Below are positions 16,879-24,184 of a stretch of DNA of 49,275 nucleotides, in pieces (the stretch's first letter is position 1; each line of letters starts with the position of its first letter). The notes under the pieces are model-generated. The model did no database searches. It was given only the letters and a program-made list of their open reading frames with translations, and had not been told where the DNA came from. The DNA comes from Clostridia bacterium (GTDB lineage: Bacteria > Bacillota > Clostridia > Oscillospirales > CAG-272): assembly GCA_017503865.1 (NCBI GenBank), contig JAFVSI010000015.1, positions 71,175-120,449 of the forward strand. The letters are read 5' to 3'. The position numbers were made by a program, and so were the translations under genes.

Positions 16879-17265
16879 ATGAGCAACAAAAGAAATACTA
16901 TTCAAAAACAAATTGTTTTTGAAATCTTCTCAAAAATGAATAATCACCCTTCGGCAGGTATGGTTTTCGAGGCAGTAAACGAAAAATATCCCAACATTAG
17001 CCGTGCAACCGTTTTCAGACTTTTGGCTGAAGCTGCTGACGAAGGAAAAATTCTGCGTCTTAAGCTAAACAACTCTAATGACAGATATGACGTAACTACC
17101 TGTCATCATCATCACGTTGTTTGCCGCGAGTGCGGTGCTGTGGCTGACGTTGATATTATAATCGACGATTCTGCCCTTCTCGAAGGTGCCGCTCCGCATG
17201 AAGGATTCACACTTGAGAAAAGTCACGTTGAGTTTGTCGGCGTTTGCGATAAATGCCGAAATTAA
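16879..17265 (+). CDS. Fur-family regulator, PerR-like
   Basis: A 128-residue Fur/PerR protein. The winged-helix part includes YPNISRATVFRLLAEA, and the dimerisation part has the histidine-rich CHHHHVVCRECG and the C-terminal GVCDKCRN, giving two CxxC pairs for structural zinc. The gene directly precedes reverse rubrerythrin, a known PerR target in Clostridium acetobutylicum, which favours peroxide sensing over iron control. The ATG at 16879 was chosen because AAGG lies 8 bases upstream. Confidence 0.87.
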   Translation: MSNKRNTIQKQIVFEIFSKMNNHPSAGMVFEAVNEKYPNISRATVFRLLAEAADEGKILRLKLNNSNDRYDVTTCHHHHVVCRECGAVADVDIIIDDSALLEGAAPHEGFTLEKSHVEFVGVCDKCRN

Positions 17266-17304
17266 ATAAAAATTATAAAATTATTTTTAAAAGGAGATTT
17301 TGTT

Positions 17305-17850
17305 ATGAAAAAATGGAGATGTAAGGTTTGCGGAGAAATCGTTGAGGGAGAGCACGCACCCGAAAGGTGCCCCCTTTGTAAAGCACCTGCAGAAAAGTTT
17401 GAAGAGGTTGTTGAGGCAGAGATGTCTTGGGCAGCTGAACATATCGTTGGCGTAGGCAAGGACGCTCCCGAGGAGATCATCGAGGGACTTCGTGCTAACT
17501 TCAACGGTGAGTGCATGGAAGTTGGTATGTATCTCGCTATGGCAAGAGTTGCTCATAGAGAGGGCTACCCTGAGATCGGTCTTTACTGGGAAAAGGCAGC
17601 ATACGAGGAAGCTGAGCACGCAGCTAAGTTTGCAGAGCTTCTCGGTGAGTGCGTATCCACCTCTACAAAGGAAAACCTTACTGTAAGAGTAGCAGCTGAG
17701 AACGGTGCTACCGCAGGTAAGTTTGAGCTTGCAAAGATGGCAAAGCAGCTCGGTCTTGACGCTATCCACGATACAGTTCATGAGATGGCTCGCGACGAAG
17801 CTCGACACGGAAAAGCATTCGAAGGTCTCCTTAAGAGATATTTCGGCTAA
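17305..17850 (+). CDS. Reverse rubrerythrin
   Basis: A 181-residue peroxide-scavenging protein. The rubredoxin-type iron site is at the N-terminus (C6, C9, C22, C25), followed by the di-iron four-helix bundle with [10 protein letters not shown] and [13 protein letters not shown]. This reversed domain order defines reverse rubrerythrin, which reduces hydrogen peroxide and oxygen in anaerobes. It is 39 bp behind the PerR-like gene with an AAGGAG site, and a strong terminator follows. Confidence 0.93.
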   Translation: MKKWRCKVCGEIVEGEHAPERCPLCKAPAEKFEEVVEAEMSWAAEHIVGVGKDAPEEIIEGLRANFNGECMEVGMYLAMARVAHREGYPEIGLYWEKAAYEEAEHAAKFAELLGECVSTSTKENLTVRVAAENGATAGKFELAKMAKQLGLDAIHDTVHEMARDEARHGKAFEGLLKRYFG

Positions 17851-17862
17851 TCTAAAAAAAGG

Positions 17863-17884
17863 GGGAACAGCAGATGCTGTTCCC
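17863..17884. terminator. Bidirectional terminator between rubrerythrin and LytM-type gene
   Basis: A 10-bp perfect stem GGGAACAGCA/TGCTGTTCCC has an A-run before it and a T-run after it, serving two convergent genes. Confidence 0.88.
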
Positions 17885-17892
17885 TTTTCATT

Positions 17893-19557
17893 TTAGTCAA
17901 ACTGCTTTCCGCAAAGATACTGCGGATTCATAAACGCACCGTCAATGGTAACGTATATCATTACGTTTTCAGTCGATGAAAGACCTGTCAAGCCTGTCTT
18001 TCCAATCATTTCGCCCTTGACTACGTATTCACCGACAGCCACGTCGACCGTGCTCAAATGCGTGTACCACGTTGCAAGCCCGCAACCGTGAGAAATAATG
18101 ACGTAATTGCCGAGACTGTCGTTATAACCCTTGTGAATAACAAGACCACTGTTTAAGGCAGGAATACTGACTCCGCCGACAGTATCAAATCTATATTCGT
18201 GCCCCTCAGAGAAATAAACCTTGTCCTGAGGATAATTTACGTAAGCATCGCCAAAATGCGAATACTGTGTCGCACCGATATCCTCTGCTTTATAATCGAG
18301 AAAAGCTCCGTAAAACAGCTTTTCACCCTTTGACTTTTCCGCAACCGACGTTTTTAGAGTTAATATCTCTTTTTGAGTGGACTCAAGAAAAGCATTTTTT
18401 ATAGTTTGCTCATCAGCGGCACATTCAAGCATCTCGCTGCCAACTCTCATTTTAATATCAATAGTGAACGTCTGCGTTGTCGCACCGTATTTCAAAATGA
18501 CCTTATGCTTACCCGTATCAGTTTCCGGAGTAATTGGTAATAGTGCCACCGCATTCTCGCGTGAAAGCTCAAACTTGGGCTGGTTCGGAAAAGGAGGCTC
18601 ACTTATAAACTCTATCTTTGACGGATCTTTTACGTTGGTACAGAAAATACCGCAAAAAGAATCGACCGCAAATGTATCACCCGTCAAATGAAATTCAGCA
18701 CGCTCGCTGACAGTAGCATTAAAGACGTAGGTAACAGTTCCGTAATATTTAATACCCTCAGAATAGTCCCAATCCGCCTTGACCTCAAGGCGAAGTGCCT
18801 CGTCCTTGTCAAATGAAAGGTTCTGAATACCGCTGCTGTCACCCGCAAACACCAAATCGTTGTTTTTGAACACCTTGACGATACACTTGCTCGGTTTCTT
18901 ATCAAAGGAAATTCCGAGTGCACCCGACATATCGTACGTATTTACGTTATCTGTCGAGGTATAGTTCTCTGTCAGATTATAAAAACCGTCTACAGTCCTA
19001 TAGTTCCAGCTCACCGTCTCGGGGGTTATAACGTTACCCGAAATACTATACATAACAGGCGGCGTTGAAGATGAATAAAGTCCCTCGGCAAAGCTTGACG
19101 ACAAAAATTTTTCGGTATCACTTCCGCTAAGCTTATAGCTGTTTATACCGAGGGTGCAGTACCCTACCATATTGTCAAGCGAAAAGTAAAAATCATATTC
19201 ATTCTTCGTGTTCATATACTGAACAACGGCTCTGAAATGATTAGTCCTGTCAAAATCCTCGGGAATTCTTACAGTATCCTTAAAATTCTCGGTTATAGGT
19301 GAAAACAACGAAACAAGACCGTCCTTCTCGGCATTTCGTAAATAATTCCGTTCCGAATCAATAAGTTCTCCGTGAGGACCGTAAAGTGTTATATCATAAA
19401 TATTTGAGGAAGAAAAATACAGATTGTTATAAATCATATAAAAGCTGATAATTGCTAAAAGCGTAGGCAATATAAGAAGCAATACAGATATTATACGCTT
19501 AACGTTTATCTTGCTGCTTTTTTCTTTTTTTGTTTCAATATTACTCTGCTCGTTCAC
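17893..19557 (-). CDS. Membrane-anchored protein with degenerate LytM/M23 domain
   Basis: A 554-residue protein with a cytoplasmic tail, one membrane segment (about 24-46) and a large outer part ending in an M23-like domain (about 440-554). The YTHL motif (H500) and the GEYVVKGEMIGKTGLTG strand pair are present. The C-terminal HxH metal ligand pair is replaced by M-I-Y (533-535), and the first HxxxD is not convincing, so peptidase activity is unlikely. SpoIIQ and SpoIVFA show that dead LytM domains can serve as binding modules, but a sporulation role here is only a guess. The start is GTG after GAGGAGG. Confidence 0.78.
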   Translation of the reverse strand: MNEQSNIETKKEKSSKINVKRIISVLLLILPTLLAIISFYMIYNNLYFSSSNIYDITLYGPHGELIDSERNYLRNAEKDGLVSLFSPITENFKDTVRIPEDFDRTNHFRAVVQYMNTKNEYDFYFSLDNMVGYCTLGINSYKLSGSDTEKFLSSSFAEGLYSSSTPPVMYSISGNVITPETVSWNYRTVDGFYNLTENYTSTDNVNTYDMSGALGISFDKKPSKCIVKVFKNNDLVFAGDSSGIQNLSFDKDEALRLEVKADWDYSEGIKYYGTVTYVFNATVSERAEFHLTGDTFAVDSFCGIFCTNVKDPSKIEFISEPPFPNQPKFELSRENAVALLPITPETDTGKHKVILKYGATTQTFTIDIKMRVGSEMLECAADEQTIKNAFLESTQKEILTLKTSVAEKSKGEKLFYGAFLDYKAEDIGATQYSHFGDAYVNYPQDKVYFSEGHEYRFDTVGGVSIPALNSGLVIHKGYNDSLGNYVIISHGCGLATWYTHLSTVDVAVGEYVVKGEMIGKTGLTGLSSTENVMIYVTIDGAFMNPQYLCGKQFD

Positions 19558-19591
19558 TCTTTCACCTCCTCAAAAATAAAATTACAGTTAT

Positions 19592-19620
19592 ATTATAACA
19601 TTATTTTTTGATAAGGTCAA
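19592..19620 (-). promoter_or_regulatory. Promoter of the LytM-type gene
   Basis: TTGACC (minus strand, 19615-19620) and TATAAT (19592-19597) at 17-bp spacing. Confidence 0.78.
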
Positions 19621-19632
19621 GAGAAAGAATTT

Positions 19633-20262
19633 TTATGCCGCTATGTGAGATATTCCGTAGCTTTTTGCAAAGGAGTGAGCATATGTGCCCGAATAACAGT
19701 AAACCGTGAACTTTGACGATACTCCGTCAAATGCTCCGTAGCCAATGCTCGAAATACTTTTAGGAAGCGTAATGCTTGTAAGCGAAGGACAGGCATAGAA
19801 TGCAAACCAATCTAACTCTTTTATTCCTTCACTTATAATTACGGTCGTCACTTTTGAATTTGCAAAAGCACTTTCGCCTATTTTTACCACCTCATATCCG
19901 TCAATATGCGAGGGTATAACTATGTACGTATCCTTTCCACTAAAACCTGTAATGACAGCACCGTCGTCAACTATTTCGTATAAAAATCCTTCGTCATTTA
20001 CTTCTCCTTTAGTTTCTTCGGACTTTTGGCTCTCTTTTTCTTCTTTTAACGCGTTAATTTCAAGCTTAAGCTTTTCTATCTCCGCTTTGTATTCAGCGTT
20101 ATTTTCATTTTGCTTTGATGCGACAATGCCGATCTTATCCTCCAGTGCATCAATACTTGCTTTGACACTTGTGCCAAGACCTAACTCATCACTTATTTTA
20201 ATCCAGGCTGACGCCAAAAGAACCGTTACAAATGCTAAAATCAAAAATACTCTTGCTTTCAT
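19633..20262 (-). CDS. Envelope protein with coiled coil and BspA-type leucine-rich repeats
   Basis: A 209-residue exported or N-terminally anchored protein. A hydrophobic segment (4-20) is followed by a charged coiled-coil stretch (about 40-85) and then by a short array of BspA-like repeats (LRR_5) such as IGESAFANSKVTTVIISEGI and LPKSISSIGYGAF. Such repeats usually mediate adhesion or protein binding. The array is very short. The gene has its own RBS (AAAGGAG) and is co-directional with the LytM-type gene. Confidence 0.82.
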   Translation of the reverse strand: MKARVFLILAFVTVLLASAWIKISDELGLGTSVKASIDALEDKIGIVASKQNENNAEYKAEIEKLKLEINALKEEKESQKSEETKGEVNDEGFLYEIVDDGAVITGFSGKDTYIVIPSHIDGYEVVKIGESAFANSKVTTVIISEGIKELDWFAFYACPSLTSITLPKSISSIGYGAFDGVSSKFTVYCYSGTYAHSFAKSYGISHIAA

Positions 20263-20285
20263 AAAAAGACTCCTTTTTTTATTTT

Positions 20286-20314
20286 AGAATAGCATTTATA
20301 AACGTCACAATCAA
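20286..20314 (-). promoter_or_regulatory. Candidate promoter of the leucine-rich repeat gene
   Basis: TTGATT (minus strand, 20309-20314) and TATTCT (20286-20291) at 17-bp spacing; both hexamers are imperfect. Confidence 0.5.
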
Positions 20315-20361
20315 GAAAACCGTGTCGATAAAATAATTTTTAAAAAAGTTTCAAAAAGATA

Positions 20362-20390
20362 TTGACAAATAAAATCTTTCGTGCTATAAT
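20362..20390 (+). promoter_or_regulatory. Promoter of the tRNA-Thr/tRNA-Tyr operon
   Basis: Consensus TTGACA (20362-20367) and TATAAT (20385-20390), 17 bp apart and 40 bp before the first tRNA. Confidence 0.88.
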
Positions 20391-20430
20391 CTATAACGTT
20401 CCGCCGGAAAAACGGCGAACAAGCTTAGAT

Positions 20431-20505
20431 GCTGGTGTGGCTCAATGGCAGAGCAGCTGATTTGTAATCAGCAGGTTGTTGGTTCGACTCCGATCACCAG
20501 CTCCA
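20431..20505 (+). tRNA. tRNA-Thr (anticodon TGT)
   Basis: Acceptor GCTGGTG/CACCAGC, discriminator T and encoded CCA. The anticodon stem GCTGA/TCAGC encloses TTTGTAA, so the anticodon is TGT, which reads ACA. It is transcribed with the tRNA-Tyr that starts three bases later. Confidence 0.96.
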
Positions 20506-20507
20506 AT

Positions 20508-20592
20508 GGGGGATTTCCCGAGCGGCCAAAGGGGGCAGACTGTAAATCTGTTGTCACTGACTTCGGTGGTCCGAATCCACCATCCCCCACCA
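20508..20592 (+). tRNA. tRNA-Tyr (anticodon GTA)
   Basis: An 85-nt class II tRNA with acceptor GGGGGAT/ATCCCCC, discriminator A, encoded CCA and a long variable arm. The anticodon stem loop reads AGACTGTAAATCT, giving anticodon GTA. The restriction-modification island begins just downstream, but I saw no second copy of the tRNA 3' end that would mark an integration site. Confidence 0.95.
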
Positions 20593-20600
20593 TAAAGAAA

Positions 20601-20635
20601 CCATAATATTGATACGAAAAATATCGGTATTATGG
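20601..20635 (+). terminator. Terminator of the tRNA operon
   Basis: A 14-bp stem (CCATAATATTGATA with TATCGGTATTATGG, two G-T pairs) and a 7-nt loop, followed by CTTTTTTA. Confidence 0.85.
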
Positions 20636-20840
20636 CTTTTTTATTGCTAAAATATGGGTATTTTGCCCTTTTTTATAGATTTTTTAGCAAAAATGTAGTC
20701 TTGTAGGGGTAATTTTCGTCCTTGCAAGCTTTTTTATTTTTAGCCGTAAAATACAAATCGTTCACTTTATACCCCTTTCGTTCAATTTATGGGGTATCGT
20801 TTAATTTTTGTCAAAAAAATCTTTTAAAATATAATACATT

Positions 20841-20893
20841 TACGATATTTCCATGCTTTTCTTCGATATATCAAAAAAAAATTCGAGATATCG
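20841..20893 (+). repeat. Three 20-21-bp-spaced CGATAT-type repeats (candidate operator)
   Basis: ACGATATTT, TCGATATATC and TCGAGATATC occur with their CGA at 20843, 20864 and 20884, i.e. 21 and 20 bp apart, on one face of the helix. They lie directly upstream of the promoter of the small HTH gene and are candidate binding sites for one of the two island regulators. The rest of the gap (20636-20840) is AT-rich with no gene that I can see. Confidence 0.5.
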
Positions 20894-20904
20894 CAAAAAA
20901 CTTA

Positions 20905-20933
20905 TTGATTATTGGGGCATCTTATGCTATAAT
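20905..20933 (+). promoter_or_regulatory. Promoter of the HTH-methyltransferase pair
   Basis: TTGATT (20905-20910) and TATAAT (20928-20933) at 17-bp spacing, 28 bp before the ATG. Confidence 0.72.
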
Positions 20934-20961
20934 GCAATCACTTGTAACAATGGAGGCTTTT

Positions 20962-21171
20962 ATGGCACTGTCTTATAATAAGTTGTGGAAGTTATTGATT
21001 GATAAGAATTTAAGAAAAAGTGATTTACACTTATTGACGGGGATAAGTCAATCAACTATTGCAAAGTTGAGCAAAGGCGAAAATGTCAATACAGATATTT
21101 TAGAAAAAATATGTAGAGTGCTAAATTGTGAAATCGGTGATATTGTAGAAATTCAAGAGGAACTAAAATGA
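20962..21171 (+). CDS. Small Cro/CI-type HTH protein
   Basis: A 69-residue protein that is almost entirely an HTH of the YozG/HTH_26 type (LRKSDLHLLTGISQSTIAKL). The start at 20962 has GGAGG five bases upstream; earlier in-frame codons lack an RBS. Its stop overlaps the methyltransferase start (ATGA), so the two are co-translated and it probably regulates the methyltransferase. Confidence 0.85.
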   Translation: MALSYNKLWKLLIDKNLRKSDLHLLTGISQSTIAKLSKGENVNTDILEKICRVLNCEIGDIVEIQEELK

Positions 21172-22064
21172 TTAGTGGATTAAATGTAATTTACAATGAG
21201 GATTGTATTGAGGGATTGAAAAAACTTCCCGACGAGTCTGTAGATTTAATAATTGCAGACCCCCCTTATTTCAAAGTTATAGGTGAGAGTTGGGATTATA
21301 AGCATTCAACCTTTCAAGATTATCAGGATTGGACTAAAAAATATCTAAAAGAACTTTATCGAGTTTTAAGAAAAGGGGGAACCTTTTATCTTTTTGGGTA
21401 TTTTAGAATTTTAAGCAAACTCGTTGATGTAATTGAAGAATTTGGGTTTGAATTACGACAACAAATAATTGTTGATAAAGGCATTAAGGCTATTGCAGGT
21501 AGAGCTACAAAAGGTTATAAAATATTTCCTAATACAACCGAAAGTATATTGTTCTTTATAAAAGACAATAAGCCTTTTGTGAAGCAATTACTCAAAAGTC
21601 GTCAAATAGAATTAGGGTTAAAATCAAAGGATATAAATGAACGATTGGGTGTTAAATCCAATGGTGGCGGTATGTGGAGTATTTATACTGGAGATAATAT
21701 GTGTAAGCAACTCCCCACTAAAGAGCTTTGGTTAAAACTTTGTGATATATTGGATATTCACGATGTAGAATATGACAGCTTTGCTCAAACGTGGAACCCT
21801 ATAATGGGATATCACGATGTATGGACTGATATTGATTTTTATGCGGAAAAAAGGTATCACCCTACACAAAAGCCTATAAAACTAATAGAAAGATTGGTTT
21901 TAGCGAGCTCTAATGAGGGTGATATTGTATTGGATCCTTTTATGGGTGCAGGTAGCACCGCAATAGCGTGTATGCAAAATAATCGCAATTATATAGGCTA
22001 TGAATTAGATGCCAATTATTATGATATTTGCTTACAACGCCTGAATGTAAGAGTCAAAGACTGA
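21168..22064 (+). CDS. DNA methyltransferase, beta class (N4-cytosine or N6-adenine)
   Basis: A 298-residue amino-methyltransferase. The catalytic motif IADPPYFKV (DPPY 31-34) comes first and the SAM-binding motif DPFMGAGST (256-264) last, which is the beta-class order. A HPTQKP motif precedes motif I. It would protect host DNA from the neighbouring endonuclease. The central region (about 110-215) carries the target-recognition part. Its 3' end overlaps the oppositely oriented endonuclease gene by 33 bp. Confidence 0.93.
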   Translation: MISGLNVIYNEDCIEGLKKLPDESVDLIIADPPYFKVIGESWDYKHSTFQDYQDWTKKYLKELYRVLRKGGTFYLFGYFRILSKLVDVIEEFGFELRQQIIVDKGIKAIAGRATKGYKIFPNTTESILFFIKDNKPFVKQLLKSRQIELGLKSKDINERLGVKSNGGGMWSIYTGDNMCKQLPTKELWLKLCDILDIHDVEYDSFAQTWNPIMGYHDVWTDIDFYAEKRYHPTQKPIKLIERLVLASSNEGDIVLDPFMGAGSTAIACMQNNRNYIGYELDANYYDICLQRLNVRVKD

Positions 22065-23021
22065 TGGAATAGTTCTTCCTATCGCATTTAAATTTTCGAT
22101 AGCTTTTGTTAAAGCCTCGCGGTAAAAGGCATTAGCAAATTTATGTATAAGCAAATCATTACTAATATCAGGTGCGGAGGAAAAACTTTCAATCCGAGTC
22201 AAAACATCTTTCGCATCATACGAAATTGGTAGATTGAATTCTTCGCATAAGTTTGCAAGTGTTTTTGCTGTGAGGTTTTTACTTTTTGAATACTGCAAAA
22301 GATTATTAAAGGGCTCAATTAAAGGATTTTCATTGTCAAAATGAATGGTACTTATAGTGCCTTCAATGGAAATCTTTGACCTATAAATTATTTTGGGATT
22401 GCATAAATTGAATTTCAACATATGAGGCCACATATTAAATGGAGCATTCTTTTTAATGTTATAAAAATAGTCTAGCATACATAATGTAAATCCATTTTCC
22501 TTAGGGTCTACTCTATATATGGTTACTACAATTGGGCTGGTAGGTATTTTAATGTCTTCAAATTCAAACAGTACAAAATAAAAATATTTGGGTTTGTTTA
22601 TATTAACAAGTATATCTTCAGAATCAATTAAAGAACTTGAGCTTGGGTATTCTTCGGTTATTGATATTAACCATTTAGAATCATCTTTTCTTTCGATGGC
22701 ATTAGAAGAACAAAAAGAACACTTCGTTTCTGTCGGTGAGACCGGTGAGTGACAACTTCTACAAAAACCTAATTGGTCAACTCTTGAACATGTTTTAATT
22801 TCTGCGTATTCTGAAGCTGAAATAACTAAATCTTTGCCCCTTGCTCCTGATTTCCCGCCTTTAAAACCTGTTACCGTAGAAACCAAATGTTGTCCTATAT
22901 ATCCCATTCTTGCTTGTGCTGTTTGGTCTGTTAAAGCAGACCAATAATTAACTTTTCTTCGTAACTCGATATATAAATCATTAAGTAAAGCGTTAACGCA
23001 TTCAATAGTTTTAAGTTTCAT
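22032..23021 (-). CDS. Probable type II restriction endonuclease
   Basis: A 329-residue protein facing the methyltransferase. It has a PD-(D/E)XK-like core (D64 in GKDLVI, E74 and K76 in EYAEIK) and an inserted four-cysteine zinc finger (C87, C90, C101, C104). From memory the EIKTCSRVDQLG stretch resembles the MamI group of restriction enzymes; this needs checking. Pairing with a beta-class methyltransferase and an Xre regulator supports a type II system. The cut site cannot be read from the sequence. Confidence 0.72.
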   Translation of the reverse strand: MKLKTIECVNALLNDLYIELRRKVNYWSALTDQTAQARMGYIGQHLVSTVTGFKGGKSGARGKDLVISASEYAEIKTCSRVDQLGFCRSCHSPVSPTETKCSFCSSNAIERKDDSKWLISITEEYPSSSSLIDSEDILVNINKPKYFYFVLFEFEDIKIPTSPIVVTIYRVDPKENGFTLCMLDYFYNIKKNAPFNMWPHMLKFNLCNPKIIYRSKISIEGTISTIHFDNENPLIEPFNNLLQYSKSKNLTAKTLANLCEEFNLPISYDAKDVLTRIESFSSAPDISNDLLIHKFANAFYREALTKAIENLNAIGRTIPSVFDSYIQAL

Positions 23022-23062
23022 ATTAACCTCTCCTATTTTTCATTAGCAATCTTAAGACATAT

Positions 23063-23305
23063 TTAGTCTAATAAAACATTTTCGAACTCGAACATTGGGT
23101 CATCAAAAAATTCTTTAGCTGAAATATTAAGTGCGTTTATTATTTTCATAAGAGTTTTTAGGTTGCAACTTTGATAGCGGGCATTCATAATACAAAGCAT
23201 CGTGTTATGTGTTAGTCCTGATAGTTGTTCTAGTTTATATTGCGTCATTTTTCTTTCTGCCAGTAGTTGCCTAATGCGTATTGATATAATTTCGTTTAGT
23301 TTCAT
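23063..23305 (-). CDS. Xre-family regulator, likely controller of the R-M system
   Basis: An 80-residue protein with a classic HTH (MTQYKLEQLSGLTHNTMLCI) and a short acidic C-terminus. Upstream in-frame methionines exist, but only the ATG at 23305 has a GAGG site at proper distance. It precedes the endonuclease gene by 41 bp on the same strand, the normal arrangement for a controller (C) protein that delays endonuclease synthesis. Confidence 0.84.
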   Translation of the reverse strand: MKLNEIISIRIRQLLAERKMTQYKLEQLSGLTHNTMLCIMNARYQSCNLKTLMKIINALNISAKEFFDDPMFEFENVLLD

Positions 23306-23401
23306 AATAAGCCTCATAATTGTTTTTATTAAGTATATTTTAACACATGTAATTGCTAAAAATAAGCCAATAATTACAATCAAAATATATTTTTATAATA
23401 A

Positions 23402-23451
23402 TTGCACCTATTTTTTGAAAATGCACCCATAATTCCAAAATTTGCACCCAT
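23402..23451. repeat. Three ATGGGTGCA direct repeats upstream of the Xre gene
   Basis: TTGCACCTAT, ATGCACCCAT and TTGCACCCAT (plus-strand view) have their TGCACC at 23403, 23422 and 23443, a 19- and 21-bp period. They are about 100-150 bp upstream of the Xre start. They look like an operator array for a regulator that binds successive turns on one helix face. Confidence 0.55.
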
Positions 23452-23487
23452 TGTAAAATGGTATCAAAATTTTAGATTACTCACAAC

Positions 23488-23513
23488 ATAACGTAGGCAA
23501 ACGCCTACGTTAT
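23488..23513 (+). terminator. Strong terminator without an obvious upstream gene
   Basis: A perfect 11-bp stem ATAACGTAGGC/GCCTACGTTAT with loop AAAC is followed by TTTTTTAT. No plus-strand gene ends nearby: the last one is the methyltransferase, which stops 1.4 kb upstream inside the converging endonuclease gene. Confidence 0.85.
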
Positions 23514-23570
23514 TTTTTATTTTAAACAATTGTCCTAAACTCGAAAACATCATACGCACTCATAAACTCA

Positions 23571-23599
23571 TTGACATTTTTCACTTTTTCATTTATAAT
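23571..23599 (+). promoter_or_regulatory. Promoter of tag
   Basis: Consensus TTGACA (23571-23576) and TATAAT (23594-23599) at 17-bp spacing. Confidence 0.85.
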
Positions 23600-23629
23600 T
23601 TTATTAGTTCGTCTAAAGGAGAGCTAAAA

Positions 23630-24181
23630 ATGTGCAACCGTTGCAAATGGGTAAATCCAAGCAATCCAAAATATATCAAGTACCACGACAGCGAATGGGG
23701 CGTTCCCCTTCACTCTGAGTGCGAGCTTTTTGAGTTACTTATTCTTGAGGGATTTCAAGCGGGGCTTTCTTGGGAATGTGTGCTAAACAAGAGAGAGGAT
23801 TTTAGAGCCGCCTTCGATAATTTCGATGTAAACAAGGTGGCATCGTACGACGATAAAAAGCTTGTTTCCCTTCTTGATGATTCACGTATCATTAGAAATA
23901 AGAGAAAAATCTTTGCAAGCGTCAAAAATGCAATTGTATTCAAGGAAATACAAATTGAATTCGGGACATTTGACAAATATATTTGGTCTTTTACCGACTA
24001 TAAAACAGTTTTTGAGGATTACTCAACACGCACAACCTCTCCCCTTTCGGACACTATTTCAAAGGATTTAAAAAAGCGAGGTATGAGCTTTGTTGGCTCA
24101 ACTATTATTTACTCTTATCTGCAAGCAATTGGAATTATTTACGCACACGGAAAAGAGTGCGACTTATATAAAGGAAATTAG
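23630..24181 (+). CDS. tag: DNA-3-methyladenine glycosylase I
   Basis: A 183-residue Tag enzyme that removes 3-methyladenine from DNA. The zinc ligands C5, H19, H173 and C177 are all present, as is the LEGFQAGLSWECVLNKRE block (from residue 39) with the catalytic glutamate and the KIFASVKNA helix. It starts after AAGGAGAG and lies 3 bp before the dehydrogenase gene, so the two are co-transcribed. Confidence 0.96.
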   Translation: MCNRCKWVNPSNPKYIKYHDSEWGVPLHSECELFELLILEGFQAGLSWECVLNKREDFRAAFDNFDVNKVASYDDKKLVSLLDDSRIIRNKRKIFASVKNAIVFKEIQIEFGTFDKYIWSFTDYKTVFEDYSTRTTSPLSDTISKDLKKRGMSFVGSTIIYSYLQAIGIIYAHGKECDLYKGN

Positions 24182-24184
24182 AAT

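Noticed and set aside
20508-23520. Integration of the R-M island into tRNA-Tyr by a site-specific integrase
   Set aside because: I found no repeat of the tRNA 3' end at the right side of the island and no integrase gene, so adjacency to the tRNA is the only evidence.
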